From the NCBI GenBank assembly GCA_023145555.1, contig JAGLDO010000062.1, positions 1-12,486 of the forward strand: a DNA stretch of 12,486 nucleotides, written 5' to 3'. The stretch is from Bacteroidales bacterium. Its GTDB lineage: Bacteria; Bacteroidota; Bacteroidia; Bacteroidales; B39-G9. Below the pieces are notes generated by a model, which was not told the origin of the DNA, did not search any database, and was given only the letters and a program-made list of their open reading frames with translations. The first letter of the stretch is position 1, and each line of letters opens with the position of its first letter. The translations under genes were made by a program, and so were the position numbers. Positions 1 to 6,342 of this stretch are shown piece by piece.

Positions 1-1457
1 GACTGTTTAATAATATCTTTCGATTGAATATCGAGATGATTAGTAGGCTCATCAAGCACTAATAAATTATATGGTTGTAGTAACAGTCTTATAAATGCCA
101 GTCTTGCTTTTTCGCCACCTGAAAGCACCTGCACTTTTTTGTCAATATCGTCGCCTCTGAATAAAAAAGCCGCTAAAATATCACGAATTTTTGTTCGAAT
201 CTCACCAACAGCAACATCGTCAATAGTTTGAAAAACAGTTTTGTTTTTATCTAACATATCTGTCTGATTTTGTGCAAAATACCCGACATTAACATTATGC
301 CCGATTTTCATCTCACCATCATATTGCAATTGACCGCAGATAATTTTTGAAAGTGTGGTTTTACCTTCTCCGTTTTTGCCGACAAAACTAATGTGTTCAC
401 CTCTTTCTATAGTAAAATTAATATCGTTTAATACTAATTTGTCATCGTACTTTTTTACTAAATGCTTAGTCTCAATAACGACCAAGCCCGAACGCGGTAC
501 CGGTGGAAATCTAAATTTTATTGAAGAAGAATCGTCAACATCAATTTCAATAATATCCATTTTATCAAGTTGCTTAATTCGCGATTGCACTTGCACAGCC
601 TTTGTTGCCTGATATCTAAACCTATTAATAAATTGTGTTGTTTCTTCAATTTTCTTTTGTTGGTTTTTATAAGCTGCAAGTTGTTGTTCAATTCGCTCTT
701 TTCGTAAAACCCTGAATTTTGAATATGAAACTTTATAATCGTAAACTTTACCCATTGAAATTTCAATCGTCCGGCTTGAAATATTATCAAGAAATGTTCT
801 ATCGTGTGAAACCAACAATACAGCACCCTTGTAATTTTTTAAGTAATCTTCGAGCCACTGAATAGATACAATGTCGAGATGATTAGTTGGCTCGTCTAAT
901 AGAATTAAGTCCGGCTTTTGCAATAGTATTTTAGCAAGTTCAATTCTCATTCGCCAGCCACCGCTAAACTCCGTTGTCTGTCTGATGAAATCTTCTTTTG
1001 AGAAACCCAGTCCTGTTAATGTTTGCTCTATATTGGCATGAAGAGTATTACCTCCAAGAATATTAAACTGTTCGTTTTTTTCGGTCAGTTGGTTAATTAA
1101 GTTCATGTAATCGTTTGATTCATAATCAGCACGATTAATAATTTGATGATTTATTATTTTTATCTCATCTTCAATATCTAAAACATCTGCAAAAGCAGCT
1201 AAAGTCTCATCAATAACAGTTTTCCCTTTATTAAGAATCATATGCTGTGGCAGATAACCAACAGTTGTGTCTTGTGGCACGGCAACACCGCCTTTTGTGG
1301 CTTTTTGCAAACCAACAATTGCTTTAAGTAAAGTTGTTTTTCCTGCTCCGTTTTTCCCTACTAATCCTATTTTGTCGTTTGAATTAATAACAAACGAAAT
1401 ATTTTTAAATAACTCAAACCCTCCAAATTCAATTGTTAGTTGATTAACTGATATCAT
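1..1457 (-). CDS. ABC-F family ATPase (translation-factor type), 3' end outside window
   Basis: Soluble duplicated ABC ATPase of the ABC-F class. Members bind the ribosome E site and rescue stalled translation or give antibiotic protection; they have no membrane domain. The 485 visible residues hold two nucleotide-binding domains. The first has Walker A GKNGAGKT (34-41), signature SGGW (165-168) and Walker B/D-loop DEPTNHLD (188-195). The second has Walker A GKNGEGKT (360-367), signature SGGEK (446-450) and DEPTNHLD (469-476). The charged linker between them (about 220-330) is the P-site tRNA interaction motif region of the family. The DEPTNHLD motif in both halves is diagnostic. The ATG at 1455-1457 precedes a normal ABC-F start (MISVNQLTIEF). 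Family members are usually 530-650 residues, so part of the second domain and a C-terminal extension lie off the left edge. Subfamily (Uup, YdiF, EttA-like) cannot be fixed from this fragment. Confidence 0.95.
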   Translation of the reverse strand, partial: MISVNQLTIEFGGFELFKNISFVINSNDKIGLVGKNGAGKTTLLKAIVGLQKATKGGVAVPQDTTVGYLPQHMILNKGKTVIDETLAAFADVLDIEDEIKIINHQIINRADYESNDYMNLINQLTEKNEQFNILGGNTLHANIEQTLTGLGFSKEDFIRQTTEFSGGWRMRIELAKILLQKPDLILLDEPTNHLDIVSIQWLEDYLKNYKGAVLLVSHDRTFLDNISSRTIEISMGKVYDYKVSYSKFRVLRKERIEQQLAAYKNQQKKIEETTQFINRFRYQATKAVQVQSRIKQLDKMDIIEIDVDDSSSIKFRFPPVPRSGLVVIETKHLVKKYDDKLVLNDINFTIERGEHISFVGKNGEGKTTLSKIICGQLQYDGEMKIGHNVNVGYFAQNQTDMLDKNKTVFQTIDDVAVGEIRTKIRDILAAFLFRGDDIDKKVQVLSGGEKARLAFIRLLLQPYNLLVLDEPTNHLDIQSKDIIKQ

Positions 1458-1510
1458 AAAGTTTTGCTTCCTCTTTTTATAAAAATGTAATTGATTAAAT
1501 TGTTCAAACC

Positions 1511-1625
1511 TCCAGAATCTGAAAGACCCAAAAGTGTCGAATTAATTGTTCAATTGTTATATTGCTACATTGTTAGACCTTCCAGAATCTTAAAGATCTG
1601 GAAGAGTCGGATTAATTGTTCAATT
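1511..1625. repeat. Two direct repeats with a 70-bp period
   Basis: The block TCCAGAATCT occurs at 1511-1520 and again at 1581-1590. The block ATTAATTGTTCAATT occurs at 1541-1555 and again at 1611-1625. Both pairs are exactly 70 bases apart, and the bases between are partly similar. This indicates an old tandem duplication or two adjacent insertions of the same repeat unit. Confidence 0.8.
1576..1608. repeat. Palindromic intergenic hairpin (CTTCCAGA / TCTGGAAG)
   Basis: CTTCCAGA at 1579-1586 is complementary to TCTGGAAG at 1597-1604. The stem extends inward through TCT/AGA and outward to GAC (1576-1578) and GTC (1606-1608) across one unpaired A. The other copy of the 70-bp repeat (from 1511) has lost the right arm. 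No T-run follows on either strand, so it does not look like an intrinsic terminator. Confidence 0.75.
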
Positions 1626-1627
1626 AT

Positions 1628-1706
1628 TAAACTTTGAGACTACTCCGAAAACTAAAGTTATCAATTTATAGCCGCTTAGCGACTTTTCGGAGTGGATTCA
1701 ACTTTA
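1628..1706. repeat. Short element with terminal inverted repeats, copy 1
   Basis: The left end (1628-1651) reads TAAACTTTGAGACTACTCCG followed by AAAA. The right end (1683-1706), read on the minus strand, is TAAAGTTGAATCCACTCCGA followed by AAAG. The two ends are imperfect inverted copies. The centre carries a small palindrome, CGCTTAGCG (1673-1681). The same ends flank a second element at 1889-2042. There is no coding capacity, so it would have to be mobilised or copied in trans if mobile. Confidence 0.65.
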
Positions 1707-1783
1707 ATTTTATACGCTGTAAGAGCTTGTCCCGATTTGTCGAAATGCTTAGCATTCTAACAGCTTTATCACCACTTTTTCAA

Positions 1784-1806
1784 ATTTATAATTTAAAATT
1801 ATAAAT
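1784..1806. repeat. Perfect AT-only palindrome
   Basis: ATTTATAATTT (1784-1794) and AAATTATAAAT (1796-1806) are perfect 11-base inverted repeats around a single A. Composition is 100 percent A/T, so chance formation is easier than for mixed sequence. A smaller palindrome, AATGC-TTA-GCATT, lies at 1744-1756. Confidence 0.7.
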
Positions 1807-1825
1807 AAAAAAACATTACACAGAA

Positions 1826-1848
1826 CTTTCGGATTGCAAATCCGAAAG
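1826..1848. repeat. Perfect hairpin CTTTCGGATT-gca-AATCCGAAAG
   Basis: Ten-base perfect arms at 1826-1835 and 1839-1848 enclose a 3-base loop. The stem contains mixed bases, so it is unlikely to be chance. An A-run follows on the + strand. A terminator for leftward transcription would need a T-run after the stem at lower coordinates, and that is absent. I regard it as one more dispersed palindromic repeat. Confidence 0.75.
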
Positions 1849-1888
1849 AACGAAAAAAATTGTTATTTTACCAAAAACTTTATACTTT

Positions 1889-2042
1889 TAAACTTGAGTT
1901 CACTCAGAAAAATGTTTTTCGTCATTGCAATCCGCCAACCGTCGGTGAAGCAATCCTTATGTGTTGATTATCAACAGATTGCTTTGGGCTTCATCCTCGC
2001 AATGACGGCTATAAAGACTTTTCGGAGTAGACTCAAACTTTA
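1889..2042. repeat. MITE-like element with terminal inverted repeats, copy 2
   Basis: The left end at 1889-1912 (TAAACTTGAGTTCACTCAGA plus AAAA) is an imperfect inverted copy of the right end at 2018-2042, and both match the ends of the 1628-1706 element. The interior (1920-2007) is itself a nested palindrome. The right end stops 8 bases before the TACATTTG box upstream of the BtuF-like gene. The element is about 154 bp and non-coding, so a MITE-like or REP-like repeat is the best description. No target-site duplication is obvious. Confidence 0.65.
1920..2007. repeat. Nested GTCATTGC palindrome inside copy 2
   Basis: CGTCATTGC (1920-1928) pairs with GCAATGACG (1999-2007), AAGCAATC (1948-1955) pairs with GATTGCTT (1977-1984), and the centre is GTTGA-tta-TCAAC (1963-1975). 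This arrangement resembles the dispersed GTCATTGCGAG...CTCGCAATGAC repeats found in many unrelated bacterial genomes. That resemblance is from memory and was not searched here. Confidence 0.8.
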
Positions 2043-2049
2043 AATATAT

Positions 2050-2057
2050 TACATTTG
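2050..2057 (+). promoter_or_regulatory. Candidate -7 box TACATTTG
   Basis: TACATTTG matches the Bacteroidota TAnnTTTG element exactly. It would start a transcript about 27 bases before the ATG at 2091. No TTTG is found 18-21 bases upstream; that position is occupied by the right end of the repeat element at 2018-2042. The call therefore rests on one box only. Confidence 0.35.
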
Positions 2058-2090
2058 TTCTAAGATGCAAAAAAAGACTAAATCTTTGTA

Positions 2091-2870
2091 ATGAAAAAGG
2101 AATTTGTAGATAATTTATCTAAAAAAATTATAATTAACTACCCTCCTCAGCGAATTATCTCGCTGGTACCATCGATTACCGAACTATTATTCGATTTAGG
2201 ATTGAACAAAGAAGTAGTCGGAATAACAAAATATTGTGTTCATCCAAAAGAACAAATAAAAAACAAAACAGTTGTCGGCGGCGTTCAAAAGCTTGATTTT
2301 GCAACAATAAATTTGCTCAACCCTGATTTAATAATTGCCAACAAAGAAGAAAACGACAAAGACGAAATCATTCAATTATCAAAAAATCACAATGTTTGGA
2401 TTAGCGATGTAAAGCAATTTGACGAAGCATTAAATTTAATAAAAAACCTTGGTGAACTGACCAACAAAATTGAAAAAGCTAAAGAAATAAACAAAAAAAT
2501 TATTGATAAATTTTACAACTTCAAGATTCTACAAAAAAACATTAAAATTGCTTATTTAATCTGGAAAAATCCGTATATCACAATTAACCAAAACACTTTT
2601 ATTAATGATATGATTGAAATGTGCGGCTTAGAAAATATTTTTGCCGATAAAACCGAACATTATCCAAGAATAAGCCTTAACGATATAAAAAAAGCTAAAC
2701 CTGATTTTGTATTATTATCATCGGAACCTTATTCATTTAATGCCAACGATGCAAAAGAAATTAAAGACAAGTTGCCATTCTCAAAAATAAAATTTGTTGA
2801 TGGCGAGATGTTCTCTTGGTATGGTTCACATATATTGAAATCGTATGATTATTTCAAAGCCTTGTTTTAG
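2091..2870 (+). CDS. BtuF-like helical-backbone metal/cobalamin receptor without signal peptide
   Basis: This 259-residue protein belongs to the periplasmic-binding-protein family of vitamin B12 and iron-siderophore receptors (two lobes joined by a long helix). The N-terminal lobe begins with RIISLVPSITELLFDLG (21-37), followed by GITKYCVHP (44-52) and a VVGG segment. The long connecting helix covers about residues 115-140. Near the C-terminus is DGEMFSWYGS (237-246), which I recognise as typical of this subgroup. BtuF is about 244 residues when mature, so the fold is complete. There is no signal peptide or lipobox: the protein starts MKKEFVDNLSKK and enters the fold by residue 21. An upstream ATG at 2065 is out of frame, so no longer form is available. 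No permease or ATPase gene is adjacent. Ligand and cellular location are unknown; a cytoplasmic cobalamin- or metal-handling role is possible but unproven. Confidence 0.85.
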   Translation: MKKEFVDNLSKKIIINYPPQRIISLVPSITELLFDLGLNKEVVGITKYCVHPKEQIKNKTVVGGVQKLDFATINLLNPDLIIANKEENDKDEIIQLSKNHNVWISDVKQFDEALNLIKNLGELTNKIEKAKEINKKIIDKFYNFKILQKNIKIAYLIWKNPYITINQNTFINDMIEMCGLENIFADKTEHYPRISLNDIKKAKPDFVLLSSEPYSFNANDAKEIKDKLPFSKIKFVDGEMFSWYGSHILKSYDYFKALF

Positions 2871-2906
2871 GTTTTACATATCACTAAATTCATAAAACCA
2901 AAATTA

Positions 2907-3923
2907 TTAATTATCAGGGCAAATACTTAAATCCACTTTTAATTTGTTGTCAATTATCTGAATATTATCAATATTAAATTGTAAATTATTGTTTGAAACT
3001 TCACGTGTCATCTTCTCATAAATAGGCGAATAATTCTCTGCCATAGTTTTAATCTTTACAGAATTTATTTGCGATAAATTTAATACCTTAAACAATATAG
3101 ATTTTATATATTCTTTCCAAAGTCCATTATCGGCAATTAATTGGTTACTACTATCGCTTACCGAAATTTTGTAATTAAAATAATAATTTGGGATTGAGAT
3201 TTTATTATCCATATACTCAGCTAAAATGTCAACATTGTTATTTACTTCGGTCAAAATATAATGGCTGTTAAGGCAAGTATCTTGATTATATTTATTTGCA
3301 TCGATCTCAAACATGGCTTCATATTGAGTTGCATATTCCATGTTCATATCCATTTTATACAATTTACAATCGAAGGATATAAAATCATAATTGGCTGTTT
3401 TTTTTTCATTTAATGGAATTCTAAGCAACACAATTGCTTCATTATATTTTGTATAAAAACTATTAATTATTGAATCATTTCCAACTTTACAAGAAGCAAG
3501 TATTTGACTGTAATATTCAAACATATTTTCGTTTGCATTACTTTTTAAATTTGAATAAAAGTCGGTAACAGTTCTAATGTTTGAATTATTTAATAAAGCA
3601 ACAATGCTTTTTGCTCTAATTGAAGCTAATTCAGTTGCATCAACGGTATCCATGCCAGGATCAGACATGCCAAGTGCATATATAAAATCTTTCGTGGGTT
3701 TTGGTACATTTAATAACCACGATGGAATATAACAAGGTATTGTATTTACTAAATAATTTGCATTGTCATCTTTAAAATTTGTTTCAAAATCCTCAAGAAA
3801 GGTATTTTCAAAATATCTTTTGTCTTTTTCTATTTCGTTTATTTTTCTTTTTGATGTATGATTAATTTGAGCATTTGATATAAAAACAAAAAACAAAAAA
3901 ACAAATGTAGATATTAACTTCAT
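2907..3923 (-). CDS. Secreted LPP20-like protein of unknown function
   Basis: The 338-residue protein begins with a signal peptide (KLIS, a hydrophobic stretch to residue 15, probable cleavage after SNA, A18|Q19). There is no lipobox cysteine, so it should be exported rather than lipidated. Residues 67-110 carry a pattern resembling the LPP20 family: PSWLLNVPKP, then IYALGMSDPGMD, then an alanine-rich helix (DATELASIRAKSIVALL). LPP20-type domains occur in outer-membrane lipoproteins of poorly known function. The remaining 220 residues, predicted mixed alpha/beta, I do not recognise. The gene lies 37 bases past the tRNA-His terminator and converges with the BtuF-like gene across 36 bases. No clear promoter box is visible upstream. 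A run of nine A occurs in the coding strand (3398-3406). Confidence 0.75.
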   Translation of the reverse strand: MKLISTFVFLFFVFISNAQINHTSKRKINEIEKDKRYFENTFLEDFETNFKDDNANYLVNTIPCYIPSWLLNVPKPTKDFIYALGMSDPGMDTVDATELASIRAKSIVALLNNSNIRTVTDFYSNLKSNANENMFEYYSQILASCKVGNDSIINSFYTKYNEAIVLLRIPLNEKKTANYDFISFDCKLYKMDMNMEYATQYEAMFEIDANKYNQDTCLNSHYILTEVNNNVDILAEYMDNKISIPNYYFNYKISVSDSSNQLIADNGLWKEYIKSILFKVLNLSQINSVKIKTMAENYSPIYEKMTREVSNNNLQFNIDNIQIIDNKLKVDLSICPDN

Positions 3924-3960
3924 ATATTAATTTTAATTAATTTATATCTGGCTAAAATAA

Positions 3961-3994
3961 TAAAAAAAAGACTGCCTAGCAAAAGACAGTCTTT
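3961..3994 (-). terminator. Intrinsic terminator of tRNA-His
   Basis: Read on the minus strand, AAAGACTG (3994-3987) is followed by a 12-base loop and CAGTCTTT (3974-3967), running into an uninterrupted T tract ending near 3962. The stem and U-tract lie just after the tRNA 3' end at 4000, so this ends the tRNA transcript. Confidence 0.85.
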
Positions 3995-3999
3995 AAATG

Positions 4000-4074
4000 G
4001 GTGGAAGATGGGAATCGAACCCACGACCCCCGGAACCACAATCCGGTGCTCTAACCGACTGAGCTACGTCCACC
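4000..4074 (-). tRNA. tRNA-His (anticodon GTG)
   Basis: On the minus strand the cloverleaf reads as follows: G at -1, acceptor GTGGACG, TA, D-stem GCTC...GAGC, anticodon stem CCGGA/TCCGG with loop TTGTGGT (anticodon GTG), five-base variable loop, T-arm GTGGG-TTCGAAT-CCCAT, acceptor 3' strand CTTCCAC, discriminator C73. An encoded extra G at -1 opposite C73 is the identity hallmark of tRNA-His. CCA is not encoded and must be added by the CCA enzyme. Acceptor pair 6-67 is C opposite T, a mismatch; all other acceptor pairs are Watson-Crick. Confidence 0.97.
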
Positions 4075-4086
4075 ATTTTGGTGGTG

Positions 4087-4094
4087 CAAAGATA
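4087..4094 (-). promoter_or_regulatory. Candidate -7 box of tRNA-His (TATCTTTG)
   Basis: On the minus strand TATCTTTG matches TAnnTTTG exactly and lies 12 bases before G(-1) of the tRNA, giving a very short 5' leader. The expected -33 position holds a T-run rather than TTTG. Confidence 0.5.
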
Positions 4095-4246
4095 ATTATT
4101 TATTTATATGATAAAAAAATAATTAACTATTTTTTATCTTATTCAAAGATCTTTACTATGTTAAAAAAACATCAATAAAACCAACTGCTTTAGTCGAATT
4201 TACAATATTATTTTCGTTCTCAATAATTATTAATAAAAAATACTTT

Positions 4247-4276
4247 TTTGCTTTGTTCTAATAAAAATTAAATTTG
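4247..4276 (+). promoter_or_regulatory. Candidate promoter of the flippase gene
   Basis: TTTG (4247-4250) and TAAATTTG (4269-4276) fit the Bacteroidota -33/-7 elements. The spacing is 18 bases, one short of the usual 19-21. Transcription would begin around 4283, only about 12 bases before the TTG start codon, so the message would be nearly leaderless. Confidence 0.55.
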
Positions 4277-4294
4277 TAGAAAAAACAAATTCAA

Positions 4295-5629
4295 TTGAAA
4301 CTAAACAAATATATCAATAACATATCCAGTCTTCAAATTTCGCAATTAATAAGATTTGTAACTTTATTTTTAATTGGAGTAATTTTTACCAAGACACAGC
4401 TTACAACATCTGACATTGGAGCTTATGAAAAATTATTATTTATTGCAAGTGCTGTAAGTTTTTTTTGGATTTCAGGATTAACACAATCATTTTTGCCATT
4501 ATATGGCAACAATAAAACTTTTAACAAACCCCCTGCAATAAATCATGATAAGTCGCCTGAATTTTTTAATGCCTTTTTACTCATATGCTTTTTCAGCATT
4601 TTAGCTTTTGTTTTTGTTTTGATTTTCAAAACATATCTATCACAACTTTTAAATAATTCTCAACCAATAAAATACTTTAACTTATTGTTAATTTATATTT
4701 TGATTAGCAATCCATCATATTTTATTACATATTTTTATTTATTAAAAAACAAGCCAAAACAAATTATTCAATATTCATTTATTTCTTTTTCATTACAACT
4801 TTTATTAGTTGCTTTACCGTCTATTTTTGGCTATGGAATTGAATACTGCTTATGGGGTTTAATCTTAATCTCTGCGCTTAGAATAATTTGGTTACTATTT
4901 CTTTTAAGCAGATATGCTAATTTTGTTATCTCAATACAATTTATTAAAGAACATATTCATTTGGCATATCCTTTAGTATTAAGCTCTTTATTGAGTGGAT
5001 CGGCAAAATATATTGATGGTTTTTTAGTGTCGTATTATTACGATTCTGCCAAATTTGCAATTTTCCAATATGGCGCCCGCGAATTTCCTTTAGTTGTTAT
5101 TCTTGCCAATGCTTTTAGTAATGCAATGATTCCTGAATTTTCAGGAAAAATTAATTTGAGCTCTTCATTGAGAATGATTAGAAATAAGTCAAAACAATTT
5201 ATGCACTTACTATTCCCTGTTACTATAGTTTTGCTGTTTGTTAGTATATGGTTATATCCAATTATTTTTAATAATAATTTTGTTGAAAGTGCTTATATTT
5301 TTAATATTTACTTATTGTTGATTGTTAGCAGAATGATTTTCCCTCAAACAATTTTAATCGGATTAAAACGCAGTAAAATTATTCTTTCAGCTTCTGTTTT
5401 AGAAATAATTATTAATGTCTCATTAAGTATATTGTTTATTAATTTGTGGGGAATTATTGGAGTTGCAATTGCAACTGTGGTTGCATATTTTTTCGAAAAA
5501 CTTTTTTTAGTTTATTTAGTTTATAAAAAATTAAACATTTTGCCAACTCACTATATTCCGGTTAAGCTGCATCTTATTTATTCATTTCTAACTTTTTTGG
5601 CATATTTTGTTGTAGCAAATTATTTATAA
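4295..5629 (+). CDS. Wzx/MOP-superfamily polysaccharide flippase-like membrane protein
   Basis: The 444-residue protein is almost entirely hydrophobic, with about 12 predicted transmembrane helices and short basic loops. This is the layout of polysaccharide-biosynthesis exporters (Wzx, MOP superfamily), which flip undecaprenyl-linked oligosaccharides across the inner membrane. Supporting features are the first-helix pattern with TSDIGAYEKL (about 38-47), the central PLVLSSLLSGSAKYIDGFLV segment and the IPEFSGKI motif after helix 8. The start is TTG at 4295-4297: an in-frame TAG at 4277-4279 blocks upstream extension, and there is no early in-frame ATG. Family length is usually 400-500 residues, so the protein is complete. 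No glycosyltransferases or sugar genes are next to it, so the substrate cannot be inferred. Its last 6 bases overlap the convergent gene on the other strand. Confidence 0.85.
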   Translation: MKLNKYINNISSLQISQLIRFVTLFLIGVIFTKTQLTTSDIGAYEKLLFIASAVSFFWISGLTQSFLPLYGNNKTFNKPPAINHDKSPEFFNAFLLICFFSILAFVFVLIFKTYLSQLLNNSQPIKYFNLLLIYILISNPSYFITYFYLLKNKPKQIIQYSFISFSLQLLLVALPSIFGYGIEYCLWGLILISALRIIWLLFLLSRYANFVISIQFIKEHIHLAYPLVLSSLLSGSAKYIDGFLVSYYYDSAKFAIFQYGAREFPLVVILANAFSNAMIPEFSGKINLSSSLRMIRNKSKQFMHLLFPVTIVLLFVSIWLYPIIFNNNFVESAYIFNIYLLLIVSRMIFPQTILIGLKRSKIILSASVLEIIINVSLSILFINLWGIIGVAIATVVAYFFEKLFLVYLVYKKLNILPTHYIPVKLHLIYSFLTFLAYFVVANYL

Positions 5630-6160
5630 CCCCTTGTAACGCGCCACCCACGAAGGGTCTTGAATAAGTTGAAGAAGTTCAAAAGCATTTTTTCCATAGC
5701 AATAGCTAAACATATTTTCGATTCCGAATTTTTTTAATTCAATCATTTGCCCTGGAGATGGAATAGATTCTTTATTAGACCAACCAAGAATTTTTTTTTG
5801 GCTATAAGGATGTTGCGAATATCTCAGTTTCCATAATTCTTCAAGTGTAGCCGGGCTAATGTTGTATTTTTTAAAAAAACTTTCCTTTTTAGGATTTGCC
5901 TTTGAAGTTTGCATTCCCATTGCCTGAAGAATAAAAGTATCCTTTGAAATAAAAGAAATGTTTGTGCTCCCATCTCTCAATTCTCTAACAATTGCAAATG
6001 TAATTAATGAGCCATTAAGAGTTGGCACTAAACTAAATCCAAAAAAATTGTGTATACGTTGCTGTGTTGTGTCATCCTTAACCTTTGGCACAAGTATTTG
6101 CGAGAAAGAGTTAAATACAAAAGCATTGAGAAATAAAAATACAATTAGATGTTTTTTCAT
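5624..6160 (-). CDS. Small secreted protein of unknown function
   Basis: I do not recognise this 178-residue protein. It starts with a clear type I signal peptide (MKKHLIVFLFLNAFVFNSFS, cleavage around residue 20), leaving a basic, soluble domain of about 158 residues. Its C-terminal half has a tryptophan- and tyrosine-rich stretch (LWKLRYSQHPYSQKKILGW) and one cysteine in the mature part (in SYCYGKN). It has its own well-formed promoter (6257-6287) just beyond the terminator of the neighbouring operon, so it is probably a separate unit. It converges on the flippase gene with a 6-bp overlap (5624-5629), and no terminator fits between them. Confidence 0.7.
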   Translation of the reverse strand: MKKHLIVFLFLNAFVFNSFSQILVPKVKDDTTQQRIHNFFGFSLVPTLNGSLITFAIVRELRDGSTNISFISKDTFILQAMGMQTSKANPKKESFFKKYNISPATLEELWKLRYSQHPYSQKKILGWSNKESIPSPGQMIELKKFGIENMFSYCYGKNAFELLQLIQDPSWVARYKGL

Positions 6161-6256
6161 ATCTAAAAATTGTAATAAACTGAATAAGAATAATTACTAA
6201 AGTAATATTGCAAATAAAAATTTTAAATAAATAAGTTTAAAATTTATATCTCTTAT

Positions 6257-6287
6257 CAAATTTAAACAATTTATATTTTATTTCAAA
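6257..6287 (-). promoter_or_regulatory. Promoter of the 178-residue secreted protein (TTTG-N19-TAAATTTG)
   Basis: On the minus strand TTTG (6287-6284) and TAAATTTG (6264-6257) match both consensus elements of the Bacteroidota housekeeping promoter, with the ideal 19-base spacer. The start point would be near 6250, giving a leader of about 90 bases. The -33 box sits only 4 bases beyond the T-run of the upstream terminator, so the two signals are tightly packed. Confidence 0.7.
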
Positions 6288-6290
6288 CAA

Positions 6291-6322
6291 TAAAAAAAGG
6301 TGTCACGTTTATGCGACACCTT
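6291..6322 (-). terminator. Intrinsic terminator ending the phosphatase-kinase-transporter operon
   Basis: Read on the minus strand, AAGGTGTC (6322-6315) pairs with GACACCTT (6304-6297) around a 10-base loop, followed by a T-run to 6292. It begins 20 bases past the stop codon of the last gene (6343) and is the only strong terminator between 12486 and 6291. This supports a single transcription unit. Confidence 0.9.
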
Positions 6323-6342
6323 AAAAATATCAAATTATCACA

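Larger units (their letters stand above)
1458..2090. other. Gene-free divergent intergenic region rich in palindromic repeats
   Basis: These 633 bases separate the leftward ABC-F gene from the rightward BtuF-like gene. I see no credible coding frame; the one longer open frame (1834-2043) runs through inverted-repeat DNA and matches no protein pattern I know. The region holds a 70-bp-period direct repeat, several hairpins and two elements with shared ends, listed separately. It looks like a landing zone for dispersed non-coding repeats. Confidence 0.85.

Noticed and set aside
518..826. 102-codon open frame on the minus strand and the + strand frame at 355-612
   Set aside because: Both overlap the ABC-F gene in other frames and show no protein-family features.
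1482..1489. TACATTTT on the minus strand as -7 box of the ABC-F gene
   Set aside because: One mismatch to consensus, and the only TTTG upstream is 15 bases away, which is too close.
1834..2043. 69-codon open frame in the intergenic region
   Set aside because: It lies wholly inside inverted-repeat DNA, its translation matches no known pattern, and the frame is explained by the palindrome.
2870..2899. Weak inverted repeat GGTTTTA / TAAAACC between the two convergent genes
   Set aside because: Only 7 A/T-rich pairs with a 16-base loop and no T-run on either side, so not callable as a terminator.
3398..3406. Nine-base homopolymer inside a gene, also at 5791-5799 and about 10590-10598
   Set aside because: All three keep intact frames encoding Lys-rich segments and are common in AT-rich genomes; no evidence of phase variation.
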